Positions 1-12,529 of a DNA stretch of 64,000 nucleotides are shown here, one piece after another. Made by a program: the position numbers and the translations under genes. The stretch spans positions 2,170,001 through 2,234,000 of the forward strand of contig JADFUC010001351.1 of NCBI GenBank assembly GCA_019722365.1. Direction: 5' to 3'. The notes beneath the pieces were generated by a model. That model saw only the letters and a program-made list of their open reading frames with translations, ran no database searches and was not told the DNA's origin. The stretch's first letter is position 1, and the number at the start of each line of letters is the position of its first letter. This DNA is from Lithospermum erythrorhizon (lineage: Eukaryota > Streptophyta > Magnoliopsida > Boraginales > Boraginaceae).

Positions 1-2270
1 CTTCAAATTATTGTTATACGGCTCATATCCATGATTAAATCATGTGAGCCAAAAAAAACTAGAGTTCTCGACATCGATAGCTCCAAATGCAAGCATATTA
101 CAGCCTTTCACAACAAATTATTTGAGATATGAGATTTAATCAAATTTCTTTCAATTCCTAAATGTTACTTAAATCCTTCTTTCTATGCTTTAAAGTTTCA
201 AATAATGAAGCTAATCATTAACTTCAACTTATAGTTCCATGTTCACTCAACTGCATAAGCAAGTAACCGAATATATAACTTTGCTTATTTGGTTTCTACA
301 ATTATGCTTTTTGTTTCTCACAATTCATGAGCCATGTTCATCATGTTAAAGAAACTAAATACTCCATCACATGTCCTGGAAATGTAGATACACCACATTC
401 AAGATCATTCAGCTTTTCTCAATCGAAAGAGTAAAAGCAGATCAAACTATTTATCATTTAAGACTTGTTTGGTGGCTAAGAGACAATATGACAGACTGTC
501 TTCATAGCATCATCACCTTTGATTGAATAAAAAATTAATTATCCTTCAATCATATCATGTGACTTCGTTGCTCACTTGAACCAAAGTTCGTGCAACGCAT
601 CAAATACGATTGAATCAAGTCTAAATGTTTGCGTATTTAAAGTTTTATCCTCTATTAGCATACAACCGACAGAATGGTCGTTAAGATCAGCGTTGTAACA
701 CTTTGTATCAACAAGTCATTCGGATGTCTTAACTTTATTTTATTTCACATTATAAAGTCATGCATTTAGTTTGCCCAAACGAATGGTGAATAAAAATAGG
801 TAAACTAATGTACAAACATATTATAGAAATATGCAACTTAAAATATACAAATAGTTCAAACAATCCATACGTATTTACAAAATGAATTGTAAATATAATA
901 ATTTACTCAAATCTCACAAAATGTACAAGGTATCAAGATCCACTATACTCACATTCAAACGGCAACACTGCAACTTTTTTGAATCAAGCATAATAGTAGG
1001 TTAATCACCACCATGTAAACGCACATGCAAGGTACCAAAATCTATTATGCCCAGATTCAAAATCCAACACCTGCAAACATTTTCAATCCAAAGACAATAG
1101 TAGGTGCAACCACCCAATTACGAGAGTACATAATCCCTTTGTGGTCACTAGCATGTCACCATACGGTGATGCTATCCGACTTTGTATCTCCGATAAACCG
1201 GTTAAGCATGCCCAATTAAACAAATAGTTACTGAGTGATCATCCTAAAGCCCACAACGTTAAAGGAAATCACTTCAACATGATCCATTGTCATATCAAAT
1301 GCAACATCAGAATACCCGCCATCACGGGCGTATTCAATCATGCAATTGATCGCACAACTTTTAAATTACTGACATTTGTTTACCAATCACTGTGAGATTA
1401 ATGTTATTTTAACTTTATTTAACCATGCATAGATAACACATATTCAAGCAAATACGCACAAATACTTAAAAATAAATAAATAACACACATTTAGGAGATA
1501 TAGATACGACCCCTAGGACCTATTACATCACTTCTAATGCTGGAACTGCTAACATAAGTCTCTATTACACTTAACAAGCGCAAGTCTTCAGATTCTTCAA
1601 AGACCTTGAAACCCTCAGTTCTCCAAGTAGCCGCCTATGTGAAAATGCTATCTTCAATGCCACCACGCAGTACATACTACTACTCTAACTCCAACTTGGG
1701 ACAAAGACGCAGGCCAAGGGTAAAAGAATGAATAATAAAGAAATACGACTAAACAAGTTAATATATTTTCCAGATGTTGCACCGTAATAAATAAATTAAA
1801 CTGGTCATATCTAAATACTCCTTTCCATTCCATAACAATATATATGGGCAAAATATTAAAACAAATAAATGCACTTAATGTCATATATATTAAATGAAAT
1901 GAGATTAAATGTGTTCATAATTGACTAATTAATTACCCATTATTTTATAATTAATTATCAATTAATGTAAATTTTTGAATTTAAATATATTCCCAATACG
2001 ATTATTGTTCATACTCATACAATAATTAGCCACTAAATCATGGAATAAATTACTCACAAGTAATTAATCTAAAATTCAAAATTTAAAGTTATCATGAAAA
2101 TATTTTCAAAAAATTATCAATTAACGAAAATAATTATGAAAGTGGAAATATAATCAAATTTAATGTCATTCAAGATATATATTCAATCATCTTAACAGAT
2201 GTATTTATGATTTAAAACCCAAATTAATAATTACTAATAAATTTTAAACCCAAAATAATTACATAAAATA
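1..2270. other. AT-rich intergenic DNA, no gene recognised
   Basis: Short open frames only (at most about 76 codons), without recognisable motifs, splice structure or codon bias. Several A/T-rich blocks near 1900-2270. I see nothing here that I can assign. Confidence 0.6.
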
Positions 2271-2279
2271 CATTGTTTG

Positions 2280-3950
2280 GTTTTCTAAAACGGACGACTT
2301 AACTTCAACGACTAAACCGGCCCGGCCACCCACGACCCGACACACACGCCAGCCGGTGCCGAGTACGGTCGACGGGCTTCACACGGTGGCCGAACGCACT
2401 CTGGGCACCGACGCGCCCGATGAGGTCCGCAAGTTTTGACCGATTTTTTAATTCATTTCGCTTGCTTCCGCATTAATTGCAACTTTTAAAACGATTTGGA
2501 GGCTCTAAAATTCAAAAAAATTCATAAAGAATTTTTGGAGTAATTAAAATTCAAAAAATTCTCAAAAACTGCATGAATCCCAGCCACAAGAACACACAGA
2601 TTTAATTTCAGAATTTTTCTCGAAAAGTTCTGAACCTCAATCAGAAATCGAAGATGATTCCTACCCCCAAATTAAAAATGCAAATTAATCAATTTTAATC
2701 CCTTTCAATTCATGAAACAATTAGTCAAACTTCAAATCATCAAAAATCAATACATGATCTGTCTACGTGAAACATATATAAAATGGGTTGATTTTTCATA
2801 TTATATATTCATCAATTGAATATATAAATCACGAAATAATCAAATTAACTAACAACTATGTCAACACACAATCAAATTAGATAAAATATATCAAACTGAA
2901 AGTAGGCTCGGTGCCACCAAGAAATCTAGTATGAATTTCTTATCATGATAAAGACTCAAATTCATACATCCCTGATCCTCAAAACGATATAAATTAATCT
3001 AAAACACATAATTAACAATTATGAATAACAGAGGCACTCTACAAATGACGCCAAATGAAGTCTATCAACAAATCTTTCACGGTTTCCTTTGAATTCCATC
3101 GTTGAGCACTTCAAATGTAGTGCCTCTACTGTCGCACACCGTGAGCAGTGCCGAATCCTACATTCGAAGCCATGTAACACAAGTTGATTTTTTGACGAAA
3201 ATCAGTTAAGAATTTTCACCTTCCCTTGAACATTTCGCCACGAGAGAAAATGGAGGAGGTAAAGTTTTTTGTTTTTCATTTCATGAAAATCATATAATGA
3301 AAACCTAATAAGTTTCCGTTTTATATATGTCAAACCTAAAAGCCCAACCGAATAAATTTAACGAGTTCTAATTCAAGTGTTTTAATTAAACCGCAAGTAA
3401 AATCAAACACTAACAAGTTGTTATTAGTAACTAACAAAGTTATAAACAAGCTCATTCAATCATCGAATTAATTCAATCGACTAATTAATTAATTGGTTCA
3501 TCCAATTTCTATTTTACATTATCAATGTAAAATTCTAATTGAGAATATTCTGATTACAATCAACTCTCAATTTAGCAAATGTAGTTTAATTTCATATATG
3601 AAATATAATCCAACGTCACTGTATGTGTGTGACCTTCTAGGCTCAAGAGAATAGAAGTCAGATAATAATAATAATTGACCAATTACTATTATTATAACGA
3701 TTAACAGTAAGATCTAGCACCGCCATAACCCCTTAAATTATTTAACCCAAACTAGTAATATACACTACTAAGGTGAACACTAAGTTCAAGAATCACATTT
3801 AACCAACCCGGTAAAATGAATTGATACACAATTGTCTCAACGGCATAATAAAAGGGAATCGCCTCATTGATTTCAACACTAATCTTATTGTTACAAAATG
3901 CATTTACATTCACCGCAGTTTACAGAGGCATAAGCAAGTTCAAAGACGAC
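2280..3950 (-). repeat. LTR-like repeat of a decayed Copia-type element
   Basis: Non-coding, very AT-rich DNA with a GC-richer patch at about 2290-2440. It lies downstream, on the minus strand, of the gag-like remnant at 4390-5200, where a 3' LTR would be expected. Its inner part (about 3610-3790) has the layout 'GTGTGACCTTCTAGG ... ATTGACCAATTA ... TAACCCC', resembling the repeat at 22020-22854, which contains GTGTGACCTCTTAGGATGG followed by similar spacing. Exact ends and target duplications could not be fixed. The assignment rests on position and resemblance, not on a matched LTR pair. Confidence 0.35.
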
Positions 3951-4379
3951 AAACATGGCTGGTGTTATTTTTTCTTTCAAAAAACCACAGCATTAGAATT
4001 TTCATAACCCCTACTCCCCATTTACCCTCCAAACCATCATCCTCTAGGATGCACATGAAAGCAAATTATACCGTTAAATCCAGAACATGCTCCAACATTC
4101 TTCAAAGTAAATGTAACTGTAAGAGAACTCTAAGGTATACATCTCTATTCCTAAGATATTGTAATTTTTAGAATTTGCAAATGACACAAAAAGCCATGTT
4201 CAACATTTTTATAGTTTGAAAATATGTTTTTAAAAGGAGTCATATGAAAAGTACAAATCCGTAGTCTAATACTAACCAATCACTCGCATAAAGAATCTAA
4301 AACGCAGAGTTCAAATAATGCATAATCACAAAGATTACTAGTCATAAAAACATCACCCAAATTACTCCCTCACGTATAG

Positions 4380-5200
4380 CCAAATTAAGATGCTCATTTC
4401 TTTTGATTTTTATGACTTGGGGTAACTTAATGAATGACTCAAATTCATGACAATTAAAACACTTTTTTCCATTAGACCTAGATTTAGATCTACCCTTTTT
4501 TGTGTAAGTATTCTTTTAGTATTGTATGCATTATGTTCATTCTTTTGGGAATTAAACCTATTCTGAGATCTACCCCTCACATGCATAACCTCTCCGAAAT
4601 TCTTACTACCCCAGAATGCTTCATATCCAATTCTTTATTCTTAAGACCATTTACTACAATGTCTAAGCGACTTATCCCTACTATTTTAATAATAAAGGCA
4701 TTTAACATCACCAAAAGAATCGGGTATAACATTTAAAAGAGTTAAATGAGCATAATCATCTATATTCTTATCGCCCGGCCAACTTAATATCGTAAATAAG
4801 TTTAGTAAAACATCAAGATTTTCTTTCTATATCCTTAAGATTCAATTCAACTTAAAGAACTTCTCAAGTAAGAACATTTTACTAAAGTACGGTGTTTCTC
4901 AAAGATGTAGGACTATTCGCTTTATCCTAAAGAAGTTTTAGCACACTTCCGTAATTCCAACTTTCTAACAGACTCCATGTCTCAAATAAATACCGGCACA
5001 TGTATTTTCATATCTGGCTTCAAGTTTTTATCATCCTGTTACTGCAGAAGGACAAGCTCAATTAATGTTCTAAAGCTATTTTTCTCTGAATTAAAATACA
5101 CTTGGGATTTTTGCTCGACATGCTAAACTCCACTCTCCTTCACAAACGGAGTCATTGACCATTGATTCTAAAGAGTCATATTTCAACAAATATAATTTTA
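4380..5200 (-). pseudogene. Copia-type gag fragment, degenerate
   Basis: Read on the minus strand across frameshifts and stops, this stretch gives pieces typical of plant Copia gag: a segment like 'LEKFFKLNLKDIE', then 'DDYAHLTLLNVIPDSFGDVK' (about 4690-4780), then 'RGRSQNRFN' (about 4550-4590), and finally a zinc-knuckle relic KCFNCHEF (about 4440-4470). The knuckle has its first two Cys but lacks the final His and Cys of CX2CX4HX4C. Gag would package element RNA; this copy cannot encode a full protein. No protease, integrase or reverse transcriptase segment was recognised nearby. Confidence 0.55.
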
Positions 5201-8200
5201 GCAAATAATATACAAGAAAAACACAAAGTACTTTGAATTTTAAGCAATCTAACAACAAAACCAACGAATAAAACTCAAATATACTAACTTAAATACACGT
5301 AACCTAGAACATGCATCCGGATTTCAACAACAATAAATAAAAACCGAAATTTAAAAAGTGATCAAGTTTCCTTACCAAAGGCGAAACTTTACGGAAAAAG
5401 TTTCGATCTTACCTACCCCGTACGGGGATTTTTTTTAAGCTCCAAAATAACGAAGTCAAATTTGGTCAACACAAAGTCAACGCAGTCAACACTATGTCAA
5501 CTTCTCGATCTAGTCAAACCCGTCAACGGCACTATTCACGAATCGCTCACCGATCAGCTGACACCGCGGCAGTATTTAATCATCAGACGTTCGGGCCAAG
5601 GCCGTTGTTCACGAACCTTCCAACAAAAATTCCTCCGCGAATCTCCTCTCGCAACTCCAAATGATTCCGCGATTGCACACCGCTCACGCGAATAGTATCA
5701 GAGCAAAGACTATCTTCATCCAATCACTATTCACTCAAGTATTCAATTATTCAACAACAAATCAAACACAAGCTCGAGAAATAATGAGATTATGGATCGA
5801 TAAGATTGTTAAAGGCTACTTTATCACTGACACTGATTCCCGACAAACCGATGTCAAATGTACCACCACCGTCTAAGTGACAACCTAACTGGTGCCGCCT
5901 AAACTCTCAAAGCGTTTACCTCACAAAGGTATTTTATTGAGAGGAGTAACAGTAACAAAGCTTTCACAAAAGTGTACAAAACAATTAAAATGGCATTTTA
6001 TTCTTTTTGATTAATAAGAAAGATGATAAAAGGCTAATATATATAATCATATATTAGTATAAATGTAAGCAAGTATTAAGAGGCGACAACACCGAAATTA
6101 ATTTGCATGGCCACAGATTATAACACATACAATTCCAAACTTAAACAAGTGTGACATTCTGCTAGAAACTTATCTAACAGACTCATTATCATCAAGCTGA
6201 AAATAACTTATAGGTAGATGGAAGTATACATATGCATGCTGAAGATTTGTACAAATGAAGTCATCTATCGTCGATAGTATTTATTGATAAGCTATCAAGA
6301 CTAGCTATATCAGAGAATCAATGAAGTTATTATGAATGTCTTGACCATCAGGAAATAAACTAGGACTAAATTAAAATAATAAAACTTTTAGGCACAAAAT
6401 GTAAATGACTGACAAGGTATGTTTCGAAAGATTAACTAAGATTTGTTATGATGAAAAATTCGGAAAAATATAGAGGCACTAGTAATAATTTTGAAAGTCT
6501 AAGGATTAGTGCTCCATGCCCTTATATTTCAGTCCTTGCCAAACCATCTTGAAATTTGTTTTCACCGTCATTATATTATCATTTTCTAATACATAATGGC
6601 CATGAAAATTTGTGTGAACAGGAATATATGATTCATTTATCTTGCCCTTCAATTATTATCAAGAACCCAAATAAACATTTTATCAAGAACCCAAATAAAC
6701 ATTTGTCACGTTTCATCTAGAAGAAAAATGTCTCGACAATATAGTTATTATTATTCCGATCCATGTTGGGTAGAAAAATGTATATATCATAAATATGAAA
6801 GGGAGGCATGCAAATTACTCCTATTAGATCAATGGTTCATGTAAGCTTGCAAATTGCAATTGAGGGAATCTTTGGTCCGACAACCAAGTTATATTGATAT
6901 ATGAACATATAATTGCAAAAAAAGTAATTGAAGTCACAATCAGCCAGCTATGATTTAAAAATTAGCGCCTTTATTTTTAGTGAAAAGAAGCAAGAAGATA
7001 AAAGTCATGGCATCCCTTTTCTCCAATCGGTTTGGAAACAAGGGCCCAAGAAGTTGGCATCAAGCTAGTACTATTGTCATAGTTATTATGACCACATGTT
7101 AGGTTTGGTGTATAGTGCTCTTTATGTTTCTTTGTTTTTTTGTATATTGCAATTGGGATGGAGGAGTGAGATATCAGGTAGATTTTCACACTGAAAGGTT
7201 ATAGAACATATTGGGTGAAACTTTCACATTCATGCCTGGGTTGAATCAGAAAATGGTCCTGAGACTAGGAAAAGAAACTTTGAGATTAATGGCAAGGCTA
7301 CCACTAAAAAATTCTACTAACTAAGAGGGAGGATGATTTGCCCAACTCTCTGTCCACCTTGTTGATGAGGAGATAAAATCTTGCCGACTAATCTTAACCT
7401 CTAAGAACAAAGAAGTTCATTCCTATAAAATAAATGACCAACATTTCGATCTCCAAAATATAATAATTTTATACAATTATTTGCAGATAAATTAACAAAA
7501 ATAAAAGTAGTCAAGAAATACATCGGTAGCCTGCACCTACAATCATTTAAAAACTATATTATCTATGAATACTTAAAATTACCAAAAAAGTTATTATTAA
7601 ATATATAAGATAACTTTCTATGCTAAAATGATAAATATTTTAAAATAAAAAATTTATGTTAGAACGATAAATAAAACAAATCGGAGGGAGTATTGTATAA
7701 CTGACTTGCTGGGATTGCCACATTTATAACTGGAGGATAACAAGAACAACAAAGTTGTGGATTAGTGGCAATAATGTAAGTTTATGGTGAATTGGTAATC
7801 TAACTCCGTCCTTGGTACTTGATAGTGTTGCATATGGTCAAGAAGTATTGTTCATGAATCATAATCGTTTATGCTTAAGTCTATATCTTCTGGACAATAA
7901 ATAATTGTTCATTAATCATAATCGTTTGATTCGTTCCTCGTTTACATAGTTATTGGACTTTATATGTTGAAGCCATGTGTTGGGCCTCTATCTGATCTAA
8001 TATTCTGATGTAGTCGAGTCCAACGAACTGGGTCGGGTCCGTAATATGTTTGATTTGAAACACAGTCTAACGAACTGGTCCTGCCATCTGCTAAGTAAAT
8101 ATTGGGCCCCTATTCGCTTTCTCGAGCCATTTAATTTAACGCACTGCTTCAACCTAAATTTGGTTAAAATTGAACAAATAACATTCATGAAAATCAACAA

Positions 8201-8270
8201 ATAACATGTCTAATGAAATACTTTATTATTAATACTTCAAGAGCTTATTTTAAGATACAGCTTTTTTCTC
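5200..8270. other. Intergenic DNA with scattered repeat debris
   Basis: No gene recognised. A GC-richer part (5400-5880) contains AGTATCAGAGCAAAG near 5692, resembling a plant retroelement primer-binding site (TGGTATCAGAGC); it may belong to the same decayed element as the gag piece. A short direct repeat 'TATCAAGAACCCAAATAAACAT' (two copies, 6656-6702) is present. At about 7680 the sequence TCGGAGGGAGTA resembles the end of a Stowaway-type MITE, but its partner end was not found. Confidence 0.4.
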
Positions 8271-8621
8271 GCAAGCATTCATACCCATACAAACGAACAA
8301 CGAAGACAATACAACGACATGCTCATCCTTTCAGATGAAGCCTGAAGTTTCAAAGTCACCAATGGTGAGGTCATGACGCTCCACAAATCTCACCCCCACC
8401 TATCCGTGAAGTAAAAATGGTTTGTTTCGCCGCCATCCGACCTTTCATTTTCGATTTCATCAGCCATACAAATTGCCATCAACAAATAGCTTACAAATCA
8501 CCTTGCAAAAAAGTTGACACCTTCGAACAGCGCGGAGGTAGCCCCGATTTTTTCGGGCGCTTGACTACGATAATCTTGAAGAATCTCACTTTACACTCCT
8601 CCTGATTTCTTCTCGAGGCAT
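8270..8621 (-). pseudogene. B3-like DNA-binding domain gene fragment, copy 1
   Basis: A start codon at 8619-8621 on the minus strand begins MPREE, followed after a frameshift by FFKIIV and further on by RFVERHDLTIGDF (about 8350-8400). The last piece resembles the end of plant B3 domains of the REM group (Trp/Arg-x2-Phe-Val-x3-His-x-Leu-x2-Gly-Asp-Phe), which bind DNA in transcription factors. Several stops break the frame. It is arranged head-to-head with the hAT transposase starting at 9274, and the same arrangement recurs in reverse at 60823 and leftwards. The two copies align from the start codon through FFK and the GDF/DFVTF region. B3 is a tentative family call. Confidence 0.4.
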
Positions 8622-9273
8622 TGCTGATGGTTATGATTTGTGATTAAGTTGTTATTAAGTTGATACTTATGGTCTATGATCTTAAAATTGTGATTATTAA
8701 ACATGAAAATGGTGTATTTATAGATGAAGAAACATTTATGCATTTTTCTCGATACAACCAAAGATAATCAAGTTGAAATTGAACGGTACCCCGCACGACA
8801 TAACGGATATATACCCGCTTAATGCAACATATTAATTTAGTATCGCTTTGACATTAACGTATCACGTTAATGTCCAATGGCTACTTTTCTATGAATTTGT
8901 ATGATCATCCGGGGTACCGTTTTGTTTCAAGCCGGGCAATTACAAAGCTTGATGAAAGGGTACCAAGCTTCATCTAAACTGCACTCATCGCTCGTGACCC
9001 TCGCAATACCATCCTTCATTTCTCACAACTCACAATGAAGAGGTCTATAAAAGGGGGCAACACCTCCCTTCATTTCTCACAACTCACAATCATTCTTAAG
9101 CAATCTCAAAGCAATAACAATCACTTTCTAAGCAATTACAATATTCATTACTTGTTTGGTTTTTGGGCTTGTTCGTTGCAATCAAGTGAATCAACAATCT
9201 TACCTTGCTCCATTTCCGATCCGGTATTATCTATCAACTTTTTATAAATTTTGATATTTGTTCTTCTAAATTA
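8622..9273. promoter_or_regulatory. Shared upstream region between B3-like and hAT genes, copy 1
   Basis: A divergent intergenic segment. The half next to the B3-like start (about 8640-8760) contains GATTATTAAACATGAAAATGG and a TATTTATAGATGAAG stretch; read on the minus strand this gives a TATAAATA box matching the one at 60727 in copy 2. GGTACC occurs at 785-790, 913-918 and 958-963 of the 8 kb block (8785, 8913, 8958). The hAT-proximal part has a tandem duplication of 'CTTCATTTCTCACAACTCACAAT' (about 9014-9090). Confidence 0.45.
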
Positions 9274-11432
9274 ATGGCATCAAAACGTAACTTTGGTAAA
9301 AATGTTCAAAGTGATAATGCTAGTATGTCTAATGATTTTGTTAATTTAGAGGATGATAACTGTATGGATGAACTACTTGTTATTAACTCTCAATCTAGTG
9401 CTATGGATACTACTATTGAGAGGAAAAAACTTCATGGATTTGGAAATATTTTCATGGAGACCGAAAAGCAAACGGTAACTCGTTTAAATTATAAGAGTAC
9501 TCTATCATGGAAAACGGGTAGGGTAAAGGAGAACCTAATATTCTCTAGACACTTATGGTCATAAGATCACTAAAGATAAGTGGTGGGGAGAGTGGCATTT
9601 AAGGAACTATTGATACCCAAACCGCAAAAACTTTTTTTAGTATTTGTCTTATAGGATCAAACTATGAAATTTATAATCGGTAGTTCTTGCCTTTAATCAT
9701 TATGTATGAATGGCGCTTTCATCAAATGGATCAAAATGTCATTAATCCCCTCGAAAGCAATACGATCCCTATCTACTTTACGTAACCTATGCTTTTAAAT
9801 ATTTTAAAATGAAATAGATCTTCTAGGTAAACTCTATGAATTTGCCTTATAAATGTGTTTGACTAGTGATATTGGTGTCTTTTTGGATTTGATATAATGT
9901 GTGTAACATGCATTGATTGACTTCAATTGGGTCTTTACAAAGGAGAATTATATATTTTTAGATCGACAAGCAAACATAACAATATTCAAATTTCTCGAAA
10001 AGTATACTGTATGCCAATGATTACAAATGTTTGAATAAGATTACTTCAATTTCATTTGAGCACGCGCCTCCGCTAATACCGCTTCTTCAAATTGAAAGAT
10101 TAAAGATGCCTATTAAAACCCGGATTTTAGTGAACTTTTTCATGTTAGATGTTTATGTCACGTCCTTCAATTAGTCGCTAAAGATGGAATAAAAGTTGTT
10201 TGGAATGAGTTTATTTTACCAATTTGTAAGGCCGCTAATTTTGTTGTTAATGGCAGGGTAAGAAAACATGAATATAAAAAATTGGTCGAGGCTTCCGGTA
10301 AGAAGTTTAGGAAATTAATTTTGGATCAGGATACTGTATGAACTCCGACTTACGACCCACGAAGTCTGCATATATACGAGGAAATCACTTACATTTGCGA
10401 GATGACGTCCGATTGGTGAATATTATGTCTAATTACATATAATAATTAGAAATATTATTATGAATTGCCTTAAGTTTCTAAAGTCTCAAAGATTATACTA
10501 AAGCTTTTTCCAATTCAATATGAACCAAATATTTATCTTGCTTTAATGTGTCGCTGATCTTTCCATTCATACGACAAAACATGTAGACGTTTACAGTTGT
10601 TAGAGATATGGTTCCGAATATGGAAGACAAGTTTTTAAAATATTTTCATCCTATCCCACATGCATATGCAATTGGTATAATCTTGGATCCTAACGCTAAA
10701 TTAAGTCATTTTAATTTCTATGTGAAATCGTATTATGAAGCATTAGTACCCTTTAATCCCGAACTAAAGAGTTTTGATGTTCAGAAATGGAAAGATGGAA
10801 TTGAAACGTATATGTATAACATGTATAGCAAATATCAATCAAGGTATGGACAAGGTAAGGCCGCAATTTAGTAGTAAAAATAAAGTTTTAAACAAGCCCC
10901 GGCGGGAGTTAAAATACGAAGTCAACATGATCACCTTAGAAATGCTTTACAATTATTAGGTGAAACTAATCCAATCGCTCCATAAGATACTAATGAGTTA
11001 ACTCAATATTTAACTACTAACTTTGAATTGAGTCAATATAATGATAAAAATTCTTTTGATATATTAAATGGGCAAGTAGTAAGAAGATTGTTTTCCGGTA
11101 TTGTCTAAGATGGCAAAAGAATATTTTCTATACCTATCTCTACAATAGTTAGTGAATCTCGCATTTAGCATATGGAAGCTACACACACTCAAAGACGGTC
11201 AAGACTTACAAGCTCGAGATTGAAGTATGTTTGTAATTGCTGATCGATGGCCGAGCATAGACGCAAGCAAGATAAGGACGACCTATGGTAAAGAAAGGAA
11301 AAGATTTGTCTGGACGACCTTAGTGACATTGATGAAGAAATTGAAGTAGACGAAGAGAGCAACACAATAGAAATATACTCCGACAAAGAAGAATCCGAAG
11401 ATGAACTAGTGTATGATGATTAGATTTGTATA
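9274..11432 (+). pseudogene. hAT-family transposase, copy 1, degenerate
   Basis: The frame starts MASKRNFGKNVQS, runs open to 9564, and then continues only across frameshifts and stops. Recognisable pieces in order: a BED zinc-finger relic (KSTLSWKTGR ... SRHLWS, about 9495-9560) that lacks the Cys pair; the RNase-H-like region (about 9840-10210) ending in HV-x-CLCHVLQLVAKDGIK; the C-terminal part MEDKFLKYFHPIPHAYAIG (10620-10680); and an acidic tail ending DELVYDD before the stop at 11430-11432. hAT transposases cut and paste elements with 8-bp target duplications. Copy 2 at 58564-60088 lies in reverse orientation. Terminal inverted repeats were not identified. Confidence 0.75.
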
Positions 11433-12040
11433 GTTTTTACAATTTTGATTGAATGAAACTCATGTAAGCTCCTGGCCCGCACGAGTATAAACTGTGAACG
11501 GCTTAATAAAATATCTATTTTTAATACCTTTAAATGGCATTAAAACGGCATGGCATTTCACCATTAACGGTACCACGCTTTAGTTAAACGTGAAATCAAG
11601 CATACCATTTGCACCTCGCATAAGTCAATAAATGACTTATACTCTTCAGCAAATGGCCCACCATAAAAACAACAACGACCCAATCGCTTGTATTTCAACG
11701 TGGCACCGCTTTGTTGAAACGGTATCACGCTACCACAATCTAAGCTAAACATTTTGTAGTGAACGTGGTACCGCTTTTGGATTTCAAACGGTACCACATT
11801 TATAGTCAGAGCAGTGGCTCAGTGCGGCAATTTTTGAAGTTCATCTCATAACTTCCACAATTTTTAAACTCAACCCACAATTAACCTACAAATTTCTTCT
11901 ATTATCCTCATATCAACCCATAAACTTCTTTCTATACTTCCTATTTGCAAATCTATTGTCTATTAACTTTCAATTTCAAACGACACCCAAAAAATAACAA
12001 AAAAAAAGAGGGGCACAATTACAACGAGGGATCAAAGAAG
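11433..12040. repeat. GGTACC-rich flank of hAT copy 1
   Basis: Non-coding. Contains variants of the pattern GTGGTACCGCTTT ... AAACGGTACCAC at 11565-11580, 11695-11735 and 11764-11798, i.e. GGTACC or GGCACC/GGTATC cores in both orientations separated by about 15-20 bases. The same motif crowds the hAT/B3 spacer of copy 2. Likely element-associated. Confidence 0.5.
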
Positions 12041-12520
12041 AGGGGCTGTATGTTGTAGTGAGGAAGAAGAACCACAATATGAAGAACAACAACATGAGGA
12101 AGTCGAGGAGGCCGAACTCGAGGATGTCAGTCAGGAAAGCTGAGCCTCAAACGCAAGGCAAGGAACGATCTCGGCGAAAGCGGCATCAAACAATTTACGG
12201 GTAACCTCCTATTCCAATACTTAGATGACTCTAAATTAAGTAATATTTGTACATTTAGTTGTGAATAGTATCCAAAATTATAATGCAATTTATAAGTCAA
12301 TGGATATGATCGTAGCGCCGAACTTCGAAGCACGGCGAATTCTATGATATGCATTTTCATTTAATGTTAAGACGCATGCGGACTTATAACGGAGCAGATT
12401 TGCTACAGTTGAGTTTTTATGATTAGGGCACAGGCAGGATGATTTATTTAGGGATGTATAGAGAATTATTCCACTAAAGCTTAATCGGGCCAATAAAGAC
12501 AAAAGGTTAACGTGCTAAGA
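12040..12520 (+). pseudogene. Unassigned degenerate coding remnant
   Basis: Codon-like sequence with a Glu-rich start ('EEEEPQYEEQQHEEVEE'-type reading at about 12060-12110) and, after a stretch of AT-rich intron-like DNA, a piece reading 'MIVAPNFEARRILYDMHFH' and 'TYNGADLLQLSFYD' (12305-12420). The second piece faintly recalls plant mobile-domain (PMD) proteins of transposon origin. Stops interrupt it, and the fold-back element begins immediately after. The family is not established. Confidence 0.25.
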
Positions 12521-12529
12521 TTCTTAACA

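Noticed and set aside
4500..4736. 78-codon plus-strand open frame
   Set aside because: It is antisense to the Copia-type gag remnant and has no recognisable motif.
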